From Adiantum capillus-veneris (taxonomy: Eukaryota > Streptophyta > Polypodiopsida > Polypodiales > Pteridaceae), in NCBI GenBank assembly GCA_014529385.2, contig CM043963.1:6807001-6871000 (forward strand): DNA of 64,000 nucleotides, written 5' to 3'. The notes under the pieces are model-generated. The model was not told where the DNA came from. It saw nothing but the letters and a program-made list of their open reading frames with translations, and made no database searches. Below are positions 32,751-43,728 of this stretch, in pieces. The translations under genes were made by a program, and so were the position numbers. Every line of letters starts with the position of its first letter. Positions within the stretch are counted from its first letter, which is position 1.

Positions 32751-33263
32751 TTGGTGGGCCGCCAGATGGAGTAGCCTAATGAGAACTCAGAACACCATAA
32801 ATATGTCAATCCGAGGTTGTAATTGACCCAAGTAGTGCATGAAAATGTCAAATGCAATTTCCTATCAACAATGCATTGAGGAGAGAGGTGTCACTCTCAA
32901 ACCAAGAAGCAACTAAAGGGATAATCATAAGTCTCCTATGCGGTCTATCTCCCACTCTAATGGTCGTTGCGGTGTCAAATGAACTCCAAATGACATGAAA
33001 CTTGATATTGGGGATCTCTAGGCTATGGGCAATAGGTTCTTAACAACCAAACATGAAAAAGTCACCATTTGGTAGGTGAGAAACCGTGACCATTTCCACC
33101 TATTACCTTCACAAAAAATGATGAATGAGGGGTCGTGTGGATTCACCTATGCCCTACTTATCTCTATCCATGCTTAGTTTCACTTAAAGAACCATTATCA
33201 ACTCACAAAGAGAAAATAAACACACAAGGAAACCTAGAGCTAAAACCGCTCTTTGCCTCGCGT

Positions 33264-33305
<42 letters not shown>

Positions 33306-33886
33306 AAACAGAGCACCCAAGACATGAAAAATATGCTCAGAGTGAGAGGAATCAACATAAGAAGTTTCATTAGCAATGCTCACCCATACAAAGAGTAGTG
33401 AACATGCGAGTGTAGGGTGCTCTTCACCACGTAAGCTCAATAGTTTGTAGATGCCTAATAAATACAAAATTTTGGCTTATATACCTAGAGTTAAAATTGG
33501 GTATTTGGCTTGAGAGAGATAATTATTACAAAAATGTGGTGGACTAAGCTATCTAGCCTCTCATTGAGTACAAAGCTGTTCTGATAAGATTAGATTTTGC
33601 CCACGTTTATATTACAATGCCGGTTTAGGCAAAAATGGAATAAATAAGTAGATGATTTTTGTGTTGACCAATCGGATTTGGCATGATCTGGTACTTTGCT
33701 TCAACACTACCCCCTTGTCGTCCCTGACAAGACTTTACTCTTTAATAAGGGGCTTTATTTGTTTCTATTCATCCACAAATTGCTAGAAAGCCATCATCAT
33801 TTGCTACACCTGATCCTCCTCCTTTGGCTTTAGATTCTTGTAAGTGGTTTTTCTTGTTCATGGAGGGTGTAGGCTACAAATCTGAG
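32751..33886. other. Unassigned interval with (CA)n at 33265-33303
   Basis: No gene family was recognised. The CA microsatellite at 33265-33303 is the only clear feature. Confidence 0.4.
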
Positions 33887-34500
33887 TCATAGATCTTTGC
33901 ATATGGGCATGAAGATCGTGGAGTCAATTTCAAAATAGCTTGTGTAGAAGGATTCTTCAAATGTTTGCATGTAGTGTCTTGGGAGGAACATGATCCTTGA
34001 GAAGAGGTTGTAGATGACCTTCATCTTGGGGGTATCATTAAGATTGAAGATGAGATCTTTGTACCCCTCCAAGAATGAAGTCCATTTGACTTCTGTGGCC
34101 TCTGTATTCCTAAATGCATTGATACATGTTGAGAGCATGTAGCAAATCTTCAACATCATTTTGCAAGAAATGTATGGTTTACCTCGACTCCTAGGATAAT
34201 CATTCGTTTTCCTTCCTCATATATGCGAGTGAAGGTGTCTCTCTTAGTTTAGGGAAGAACGAGTAGTTGAGCCATGTAGGGTGAGAGAGAAGCAGTTGCT
34301 CAAAGTCATCCCACCTTCTTCTTCTAATGATTGGGAAATATGTGGGGTCAATGTGAAGGTGGGTTGGAGCCAATGAATTTACCGTTATTTCCTGCTTGTT
34401 CTCCCCCATGAACTTGATTTTCCATTCGGGCCTTGCATCTTTGATCTATTTAGTGGTCCATTCTAAGAAGTCCTCATTCTTGTAGCTACCCTTGACATCT
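33887..34500 (-). pseudogene. Decayed minus-strand coding region, family unknown
   Basis: Two open pieces in the same direction, 34409-34200 (with PTYFPIIRRRRWDDFEQLLL and SHPTWLNYSFFPKLRETP) and 34159-33887 (with EVKWTSFLEGYKDLIFNLND and IMFLPRHYMQTFEESFYTSY), read like one protein broken by stops and a frameshift. The composition is protein-like but no family was recognised. It may belong with the coiled-coil coding remnant at 34850-36121, as gag-like sequence or a host gene. Confidence 0.4.
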
Positions 34501-34849
34501 AAAAAAATTAATGACAATAGATCCTTCTTCTTCTTTGTGGTCAATCATTGGAGTAGTGGATAGGGAAATTCTGGTTGAGGAACCTCCTCTCATAACTCCT
34601 TTGGAGTGATGATTTTTTCCAGAACTGATTTCAATAAATGGTGTTTGTAGAGGAGGTTCCTAGCCACAACCTTCGTTGCTACCTTCCAGTGCTCCTCCTA
34701 TAGATGGGAGTACTCTTGGGGTATTTTTGTGGTTCAGCTGAAGTACCCACATATACTAGGTCCTCTGGCTACTTAAGCTCCTACTCTGGCTCTTCTTCTA
34801 CAATTTCAAATTATGTCCCTATCTCCATGGTTCCTTGCTCTCTAGGAGG

Positions 34850-36121
34850 GAGGTTCTAAAATTTTTCTATTTTGAAAGTTGATCTCTCAACTCCTCCAAC
34901 TCCTTAAGAAGCGTCTTGATGGTTTCATCTTTTCTTTTCCCTTTTTCTATCATTGCCTTCTTGTGCTTGCTCTGAAATTCTTCTTCTAGTGTTATTCTTG
35001 TCATCTGTGAGACTTCAAGAGCTTGTCGTAAATCTTCAATCTACTTTTTTTAAGCATCCATCTATTCAGTGCTACTTTTAGGGATAAGCATGACGTCTTT
35101 TGTGAATGCCTCCAATTGTCGGTTTTGAAAAGCTATTTGGCCTTTAAGCACTTCAATAGACACCCTCTACTTCTAGGCCAGAGCCGTCGACTCCTTAGCA
35201 CTCTGATGAGCTTGTTGATTTTTTTTTCTTTTTGTTCCATTGCTAGCTTGTTGCTTTGTCATATGAATTATTGCATTTGCCTGGCCATTACTTCTTTTTC
35301 ATGAAGCTGTTTGTACTTTGTAAGCTCATCACTACTCAGCTTGCAAATAATTTTTTTCTTTTTGTTCGAGTGCCAGCTTGTTGACTTGTGATATGACTTC
35401 CTGCATTTTCTTCGCCGTTACTTCTTTTCATAAAGCTGTCTGTGCTTTGTAAGCTCATCTCACTGATGTGTTCTATCTAGGCATTTATCCTTGACAAATC
35501 CTCCACTAGCTGGTGTTGGTCTCGACCAACTCTTCATTTGCAACCTCTATTTTGTCAAGTTCATGTTGATGCTTACTATAGTTAAACTCAAGTCAGTGTT
35601 GTTCTGTTGATTTTTTTCACTTTGTAAGCTCATCACTGATGTGTTTATGTGGGAATATCTCCTTTGCAAATCCTCCACTAGGCTAGTGTTGGTCTCAACC
35701 AACTCTTTGTTTGCAACCTTTGTTTTGTCTAGTTCCTGCCTGTGCTTACTACTACTAAATTCAGGTTAGTGTTGTTTTGTTGCTCTTGTTCATATTTGAG
35801 TGTTATTTGTAAAATTTCCATGTCCATTTCCTCTTCCAGCTTTGAGATCATAGCTACCCTAACCATATTTGACATAGGTTCCTGGAGGATAGGTTCTTGG
35901 GCAGTTTCTCTTGTACCTTTTTTTGATGTTGCTTGAACTGATTTCTCAATTTCCTTGCTATCCTCTTTCTTAGTTAGTGTGATTGTTGGATCAGAGGGTA
36001 CCTCAGATTCCTTTTCTGGTTCTTCCTTGTACAAGGCATCTTTGTGTGAATGTCTGGGCAAGGGTTTTAGCCATGCCCTCTGATGTTTTTTCCACATTTC
36101 CTGTATTTTTGATACTAACAT
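34850..36121 (-). pseudogene. Decayed coiled-coil coding region with internal tandem duplications
   Basis: The minus strand holds a 130-codon frame (36121-35729) with Lys/Glu-rich sequence (KEEPEKESEVPSD, ISKLEEEMDMEILQITLKYE), followed by stop-broken helical repeats. DNA duplications are visible: 35220-35345 with 35346-35470, and 35480-35615 with 35640-35795. Each repeat encodes LTKYKQLHEK- or LVETNTSLVEDLQ-like heptads on the minus strand. It resembles a coiled-coil gene grown by duplication and then decayed. Identity is unknown. Confidence 0.45.
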
Positions 36122-36689
36122 TAATACCTATTGTCAATCTTGTGCTTCTGATGAGAGAGGTACACCAGCCATCCCGATGTTGTCTTGTATTTTCTAGTCA
36201 CATACAACATTGTCTCAACACTTGAAGCACATATCCATATCAACAAGAACACACCAAATATGACTCACTCAAGGAAAGGGGACAACTTCATCAACAACAA
36301 AGCACTTTCAAAGCTAGAGAACAACAGTAAAGACAAAGCTGAAGACAAATCTAATGACAAGATTGTACATGGTCGTGTCAAGGGATGACAAAAGCAAGAC
36401 TTTTTGAGATGGCCAATAGTTGGATACTTGGGTTTTGAGTACAAGATTAGATATTATAGCTCAAAGTATTACAACTTTTGGATGACAATTACATAGGCTC
36501 ATTTACTAGGCTTCCATGAAACATAAGATATATTACATAAAAAATGTGCTTTGGACAAGGTGTGGCCAACTAGGAGGGTGCCCGTCGGTATCGGTCAAAC
36601 ATGTGGTCTTGCAAAATGTACAAAATTCTTTTTAGCATATCTCCACTTGTCAATATGTGGGTGTCCTTGCTCGTCTAATTCCTCATTCC

Positions 36690-36765
36690 AACATTCAATT
36701 CGACTGTCTCTTTTTCAAGCATTATATGGACAAGAGTGTCTTACTCCATTAAAATGGACATACGC
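36690..36765 (+). pseudogene. Gypsy integrase fragment out of order
   Basis: The plus strand reads IRLSLFQALYGQECLTPLKW, matching the SPFEALYGR.C.TPL.W motif near the end of chromovirus integrase. It lies 5' of the RNase H at 36955, the reverse of normal pol order, so it comes from a second copy or a rearrangement. Confidence 0.6.
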
Positions 36766-36954
36766 TCTCATAAGGGTGCAAGCATCCAAAGTACTCTGGA
36801 ATCAAGCTTTACATAGAGTATTACTACACTAGCTCAGACAATTAATAGAGTACAAATGTGGTGTCCGACTACATGTCCGGCCAGGTGGACGCCCGTTTGA
36901 TCTGTCCTCAAACAAGCTTACTTTCCATTGAGTCCTTATGCTTCCAGATCTCTA

Positions 36955-38696
36955 AAATCCATTCGCGGTCCAATGTGATGCTTGTGGTGATTTCCTTGGA
37001 GCAGTATTGCTTCAAGAAGGGCATGCCATAGCATATGGGAGCCAAAATATCAATACGGATGAACGAGTGTTGTGAATATACAAAAAAGAGATTTTAGCTA
37101 TTTTACATGCCCTATACACATGGAAGCACTATCTATTGGGGACTCCATTTATTTTACGAACAGACCACCAAAGTCTCAAGTACTTCATGACGCAAACCAA
37201 GCTTTATGACAAACAAATGAGGTGGGAAAATTTTCTTTCGCAATTTTATTTTCATATTGTTCACATTGCTAGTAAGCACAATCAAGTGGTCGATGCACTT
37301 TCACGACGACCAAAAGTTAATAAGGTGTTTATAGCAGCTCATAATTATCTATCTTCTATGATAGATTAGTATGCTATTGACCCTGACTTTAAAGCCATAA
37401 TGTCATCCCTTGCTTTGGGTATGAAAGAGGAACCATTATCCTTGCAGGATGATTATCTTCTCCATGGCAATAGGCTATGTGTTTACCCGTCCCCTTCATG
37501 AGAAAGTCATGTATAAATCCCATGGTCCTCCCTATGTGGGACATTGAGGCATTCAACATACTCTTTGAGGAGTAGAGATTAAATACTTCTATTGGCCTAC
37601 CATGAGAGTGGACATATAAGAGTATGTTTCAAAATGTGTGGTATGACAAAATACTAAGTATAATAGAGGGAAGCAACTTGGATTACTTCAGCCATTGCCA
37701 ATCTCTAATTCACCATGGGAGAGTCTATCCATGGGAATACGGGAATATGGACAATAGTCGACAAGTTTAACAAGCAAGCACACTTTATTCTTTTGAAAAA
37801 CACTATTAAGGCACACCAAATGGAAACTCTCTTCATATCTTAGATTTTCAAACACCATGGATTACCAACATCCATCGTGTTAGATAGAGATCCTAGAATG
37901 ACCAATAATTTTGGAAAGGTCTCTTTGAGAATCTAGGTACAAGATTAAATTTCTCTTTGGCCTATCACCCACAAACGGATGGCCAAAGTGAGATATCCAA
38001 TCCTATGATACTCAATCTACTAAAGACTTATGTTACAAGAGTAGATCAACGATCACAATGGGAAAAGTACTTACAATAATACCCCTTGTAGAGTACGCGT
38101 ACAATAATAATATCCATACTTCTACGAGAAAGGCACCTGTTGAAATCATTGAGGGCAGACCTAAAAGTCTCTTACTAATCAAAGTACATGGGAAGATCTT
38201 CGTTGCCGATGAGTAGAGCCGTGACCTACAAGAATCTTTCCGAAAGATTAAGGAGGCTATATCCATCTCTCAACAAAGGAAAAAAGCTGATGCTAACAAG
38301 CACAGAAAGGACTTAACATTTAAACAAAATGATTGGGTCCTACTTAAGTTTCTCAGGGCTGGATTGAGGAAAATGACAGGCAAAAATCCTACGGGCCATC
38401 AAAAGTATTATGCTAAACTAGTAAAAAGATGCCCAAGCTACCCAACCATTCACTCATACACAATGATTTTCATGTGAGCCTACTTAAGCCCTGCATAGGA
38501 GAGCCACCAAGTGAACCAATTATTGAAGACCCTCCCAAAATCAAAGACCAAGAAGAGGTGCTATAACCCAAAGCTATCCTTCGGCATGAAGACAAGGTAC
38601 TACGACATGGTAAAATTATGCGAAGGTATCTTATTAAGTTAAATCCTTGGAAGATGCTAGATGGATGCAATGAATACGACCTAAGGATAGTATGAA
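36955..38696 (+). pseudogene. Ty3/gypsy chromovirus-like pol relic (RNase H, integrase, chromodomain-like end)
   Basis: RNase H (36955-37320) reads VQCDACGDFLGAVLLQEGHA, IYKKEILAILHALYTWKHYL, FILRTDHQSLKYFMTQ and NQVVDALSRRPK. Stop-riddled integrase follows: FNKQAHFILLKNTIKAHQME near 37760-37820, HHGLPTSIVLDRDPRMTNNF near 37850-37910 and a decayed AYHPQTDGQ region at 37960-37990. The end (38540-38696) reads PKAILRHEDKVLRHGKIMRR and YLIKLNPW, resembling a degraded chromodomain tail (ILD.R......YLVKW). Chromovirus assignment is moderate. Confidence 0.75.
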
Positions 38697-39084
38697 CCTT
38701 GTCAATGCTTATAATGCTACATTAGAGTAAACAAATGTACATGTTTCTTTTAAATGATCAATATCTTATAATAGTAGTTCTCTTTTTATTGTGCACAAAT
38801 TTAAATGGTATACAAATTTAAATGGTATGCATGCTTTCAATCATGTTTTTGTGATGACAACGTCTCTCAAACACCAAGTAGAGTTTGTCACTCTACTTTG
38901 GGAAAATGAAATGAACTAAAGAGCATACAAGTTTGCGGTAGCTACGTCTCCCAAGCACCAAATGGATTGGTCATCCATCTTGGAATGATGTTGCGGGGTA
39001 AAAAGGGATCCTCTACTTGATAAGAAACATTGACTTATGACTAAGGCTTTATCTCTTCTACCTCATAGTCGAGGACGACTATGA

Positions 39085-39110
39085 TTTCCAGAGAGAGGTA
39101 ATGTCATAAA
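39085..39110 (+). other. Polypurine tract and start of a gypsy 3' LTR
   Basis: After the pol stop, sequence with GTCGAGGACGACTATGATTT (39068-39087), a usual chromovirus 3' end, leads to the purine tract CAGAGAGAGGTAA and then TGTCATAAAATC, beginning at 39102. TG at 39102 is the likely first base of the 3' LTR. Its other end was not located. Confidence 0.55.
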
Positions 39111-39655
39111 ATCTAATATCTAACCAACCCTAATGATTTTCTCATATTAAACTGATCATTTAATGTTGGATAATAAACAGGAACAAGGGTTAGAATATAT
39201 AAATGTGTTTATGGGTCTATCTCAACACGGGACCAGTAGTAAAGGGGTCCAAATGAGACATGATCTGTCAAAGTGCAAGGCTAACTAATGGAGCTTAAAG
39301 ACCTTAGGGTTAGCTTCATCAAAGATTTCCAAAGACTTGTGTAAAAGTCCGTAGACCTTAGTTTAAAGCTAGGTCTATGCTTGAGATGCTTGATAATTAA
39401 AAGTGCATGAGGTGCTTGATAGCTAAGGTGTAACTTAAGCTAGGCATGTGCTTGAAGATCCAAGTCAATCCCTACAAGGAGGGGGTGAGCCCTTGAAGCT
39501 AGGGGGATGGTAGAGATAGACCCCATATTACTTACCCTATGCTTGATGACTAGGTGCTTAAGCAAGTAGGGGGCCAAATAGCTTGGGCTTGAAATTCAAC
39601 ATGCAAGCCTACAAAGGAGGGGGAGAGCCATGAAAGTAGGGGGGATGATTTGATG

Positions 39656-39657
<2 letters not shown>

Positions 39658-39742
<85 letters not shown>
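39658..39742. repeat. (TC)n microsatellite
   Basis: Uninterrupted TC run of about 85 bp, probably inside the gypsy 3' LTR that starts at 39102. Confidence 0.95.
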
Positions 39743-39744
<2 letters not shown>

Positions 39745-40076
39745 AAAGGGTGCCCCTTCCTCAAGAGGCACGAAGGACACATGTCAAGCCCCTAGCTAGG
39801 TTGACCTCAAAGAGTGTCCAAAGCCTATTGGTTGATCCTTAGAGAGGTCGAATGAGGATTTAGCTAATGTAATTAAATTTTTGAGCATTTATCAATCCCT
39901 CTCTCTCTCGCTAAGAGGAAAGGAGGAAACTTGTCGAAGGACTACCTTTATTGCTAAGTAGTGAACAAGCTCGTGATTGGCTAGGCTTGGGAAGGCCAAT
40001 GAGCTTTCACCTTGAGCTAGAAGAGGGGGTTGACCCAAGCATGGAGGGGGCCTGCTTGTAGGATATACTCTCCCGC

Positions 40077-40099
40077 ACACACACACACACACACACACT
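40077..40099. repeat. (CA)n microsatellite
   Basis: Short CA run in unassigned, possibly LTR-derived sequence. Confidence 0.9.
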
Positions 40100-40307
40100 C
40101 TCATTGTGTGAAGTGCAAAGTGCAAGAGCTCCATCTCCTTCTCCAAGCTTGTAGACAAGTTGAGAGCCTACACCAACACTCTTGGCTATGGAATGCAAAT
40201 CCAACCAAGAGCCATGCTTCAATGCTTAAGCTTGCCATCTTCTCCAACTTCATTGCTATGCTATTCTGTATGCTAGCAAGATGGGAGATTTATTGTAAAA
40301 ACACTTA

Positions 40308-40880
40308 TTCTTTTGATAAATCAAGAATATTGTAAATCCTATTTGACGAGTGGATATTTTAATCTATAAGCCGGAGCTATAAGCTTCCGGATTGTATCAA
40401 TTTATCCTTAGTTAGAGCTCTTAGATTATTAGTTCTTGACCAAAGAAACGTTGGCTAAGGTATAAAAGCCAGTTTGTAAAGTTATTATAAAGTTTTTGGA
40501 GAAGAAATACATATCATGAGCTTACGGCGCTCACTTCTCTCCTTCTCCTGCTTCTATCTCCCTTGTCGGTTGTCACATTGCAGTGTTGTCGGTTATTATT
40601 CGATAAATCGGGAATGTTATAACTCCTACTTTCTACATAAACACTGTAATTGATGAGCCGGGGCTACAAGCTTCTAGATTGTATCAACCTATCTTTAGTT
40701 AGAGCTCCCACATTATTAGTTTTGACCACAACCTTGGCTAAGGTATAAAAGCCAATTTTTTGTAAGTATTTTGCAAGTTTTTGGATAATAGAACTTAGCG
40801 TGAGCTAACGGCGCTCACTTCTCTCCTTCTCACCCTTCGTACTCCCTTCCCGGTTGTCACATTGCAATGCTCTCTGTTGC
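40308..40880 (+). repeat. Tandem duplication (about 290 bp) of a TATA-containing promoter-like unit
   Basis: Two diverged copies (from about 40308 and 40597) share GATAAATC, GAGCCGGGGCTA-type sequence, TTAGTTAGAGCTC, GGCTAAGGTATAAAAGCC (TATA boxes near 40462 and 40741), GGCGCTCACTTCTCTCCTTC and GGTTGTCACATTGCA. TATA followed by CT-rich sequence looks like LTR U3-R DNA. It may be part of the gypsy LTR starting at 39102 or of the element whose primer-site relic lies at 41447. Confidence 0.7.
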
Positions 40881-41446
40881 GTTGCAACCACAAGTAAGAG
40901 CTCTATGTGTTGAAGTAAGCATTTAATGGTAATCAGTAGCTTCTGGTGTCACCGACCCATGGCCTAATTTTATCATAAGTAGGAATTTAAGCTTAAAAAT
41001 CATAAAATAAGTATAGGCAGGGTATTGGGGCATCATTGCTAATCATTTAGATGCATTCTTGGTCGAAAACAACTAGGTCAAAAACTCACTGCTACTGTTG
41101 ATAATCGCAATTTTTGCACTTGACCTACAGTGATATTTGAGACCATAAGCATGAGTGCTTAGGTCTTATAAACATTTCCTAAAGTTTTGTAATGTCTGGA
41201 TGTCGTTTGATGCTGTAACGATTATGATTTGTTTGTCAATTAGCGACTAGCTTTTGGTGATTTCGGTCATTTGAGTGTAGCTTGAGTTAGATGCGAGTTG
41301 TCTGTTGTTTTCCAAGATATTCACAACCTCTTTTAGCCTCTATGTACTACTCGAGTCAGCTTCGTCCCATGGATTGACAATTATGTTCGTGCTTCTCGCT
41401 ATGTCTGCAATAAGATAGAAGTGAGGTCAAAAATCCGTCCCACATT

Positions 41447-41464
41447 TGGCACCATTACCAGAGA
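41447..41464 (+). other. Decayed primer-binding site of a Tat/Athila-type gypsy element
   Basis: TGGCACCATTACCAGAGA matches 13 of 18 positions of the Asp-tRNA type primer site used by Tat/Athila elements, and all five differences are G-to-A. It is preceded by ...CCCACATT, compatible with an LTR end. No gag or pol follows. 40881-41446 and 41465-42340 hold nothing else recognised. Confidence 0.5.
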
Positions 41465-42349
41465 ACAAATAGACCTAAATTAGGAAAAAACACGAGCGTC
41501 TTGTGTAGTTATCTTTTAATTTCCTCTAGGATCCAAAACTTTCATTTTAAAACCGCGTAGCTTAAAATTGTCGTCTTTTGTTGTGTAGAGGTAGCTTAGA
41601 AGTAGGTTGTACTTTCTAAGTAGCTTTTAGGATTGTAGGAGTAGATTAGGATTTTGAAACTGATTGATGGCCGAGACAAGTCTTATTATCAAGGCTCGAA
41701 AAACCAAAAAATTTAAGAAAACGAGTGTTTGTGGACACTTTCCACAAACCCCATTGTAGTAGAATCTTGAAGTAGGGTAAGCAGAATCCAAGGTGGGTTC
41801 TGAGAACATTTTTCACTCCAGAAGAATCAATTGTGAGTTGTTTATGTGAAGATGCATAATTTCAGGTCTATGGCTTGAAACAGCACCATTGAGCTGCACT
41901 TCCCCTATTTCTTTCCTCCACAACATAATCCTTTTCTCCTATCTTTGATTACTCTCCACTTCTTTCCTCCATAGACACCTTCACGTGCTTGTAGAAGTCA
42001 CCATTACACATTCTCTATAATTTTCTTGATTAACTATCACAAATGTCAATCAAGCACCTACCATTGTAAGACATTACTAGCAAGTCAAAACGCTATCGAT
42101 TAAACCTTGATTTAGAGCAAGAGTACGCTACTGTACGACTTGGCACATCTAATCCCGATGCTGGAGATCAGCTACGGAACCTTGGGTGCAAGGCAATCAA
42201 CTAATGGGTAATTGGCCATATTTACCGTGGAAATCCAATGACCAATGCATCACCGTCTTTTCATAATGTCACTGAGCTACTGTATTTTATTGGAGATGGG
42301 AGAGACGGATTGTTTGGCTACTGCTAGAGATTGCATTCAGCTTTTGTCA

Positions 42350-43728
42350 ATGAAAGGGAAGCAAGAAAACATCTTTGTGATGCCTATTCAACATTGCAAG
42401 AGAAGTACGTGAAAGACACCTAACAAGTCAGAGAGGAAGCCAACGAGAAGACGAAGCAGCTAAACAACGAGATGTCAAATCTTATTAAAAAAGCACAGCA
42501 TAAAAAAATGGAGCAAGAGCGCTGTCTAGACAATTATGTTCAACTAGAACACATTGCACGTAATATGTGTCGTGAATCGATCATCTCACACACATTCCAT
42601 TGGACTACCACATTCGCAAGCGCAAGAGACATGTGATGTCTATGCTATCTTCAGGTGGTGGAGTTTGAAAGAAACATATCTGTCAAAATTGGTAGGAATA
42701 CAAATGTAAGCTTCTAATTTCTTACATTTTTTGCAGGTTGTTGTAATAAACATATGTTTCTTGAAGGAAACATATCTGTCAAACTCGGTAGGAATACAAA
42801 TGTAAGATTCTAATTTCTTGCATTTTTTGCAAGTTGTTGTAATATTATTTCAATATGCAGGAACTTGGCTTGGATGATGATGGGAATTGATTTTGATGCT
42901 CAAACAATAAGACATACTCTGCTGCAGCATATCATCAAACCAAAGGAGTTGGTGGAGCTATTGGATGATCCACTCAATGCTGGCATTGCTAATGTTTTGC
43001 GCAAGAAGTGTTTTAGTGAGCTAAAGAGCATTGTGTCGCCTTAGGGGATGATGGAGGTGTGTGACAACACATGAATAAGTTTCAAGGCCTACAAAGCTTT
43101 GTATAGGCTTGTCACACTAGGTCACACAACAAAAGGTTTGTTTAGGTTGTTGTCAACACCTTATAGTGTCAGTGTTGCAAAAAGGTGCGCCAGTAATGAT
43201 GTTACGATCTTGTTTGGTGGATTTCAATATGTAGAGGATGCCCTGCCATTAGAAGAGAATAAATCCTTCCATTACAACAATGAGTTCAATAATGTCTATG
43301 TTGACTTGTTGAAGCTCCAGGAGTGAGTGATCATATCTTATGGGTTGACACAGGAAGAGTGTGATGGCAAAGTTACATCTGTGATGATGAAGCTTGATGA
43401 GTGCCAGATTGTCAAAGGTCAATGGCTCAAAAGGGCAAGCGTTACGCTTATGAACAGAGCCTTGGTGGGCATTGATGTTGAGCTAAATGCCAATGAGAAG
43501 AGAAACACCTGTTTAGGTGTTCAGTCCAAGAAGAATATTTGGTGGCTAGCAACTTTTCATCTCCCACACAAGACCCATGAGTCTCTCAAATGGTATTTTA
43601 ATCACACCCCAATCGTTGATGTCATTCAACAACAACAAGAAGGACAACGATTGCAGGTTTCAAGTCTAGGTATGTTCCAAGTGGAGTGGCATTTGGGAGG
43701 AGATTTGAAAACTCTCAAGTGTATGTAA
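42350..43728 (+). pseudogene. Decayed host-like gene with candidate intron, family unknown
   Basis: From 42862 to the TAA-type end at 43728 one frame stays open except for three stops (near 43042, 43072 and at 43324-43326). It encodes IRHTLLQHIIKPKELVELLD, VLRKKCFSELKSIVS, DVTILFGGFQYVEDALPLEE and NIWWLATFHLPHKTHESLKW. An AG acceptor (TATGCAG) directly precedes it at 42860. Upstream, 42350-42560 holds a coiled-coil-like frame (EEANEKTKQLNNEMSNLIKK). The intervening 42670-42844 carries a duplicated GTAAG...TTTTTTGCAG unit. Two exons of an old gene are likely; function is unknown. Confidence 0.5.
42670..42844. repeat. Tandem duplication with splice-like signals (98-bp period)
   Basis: 42670-42746 and 42768-42844 are near-identical, each starting GAAACATATCTGTCAAA and containing AAATGTAAG (donor-like) and CATTTTTTGCA(A/G)G (acceptor-like). 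The second copy's AG is changed to AAG. Confidence 0.85.
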
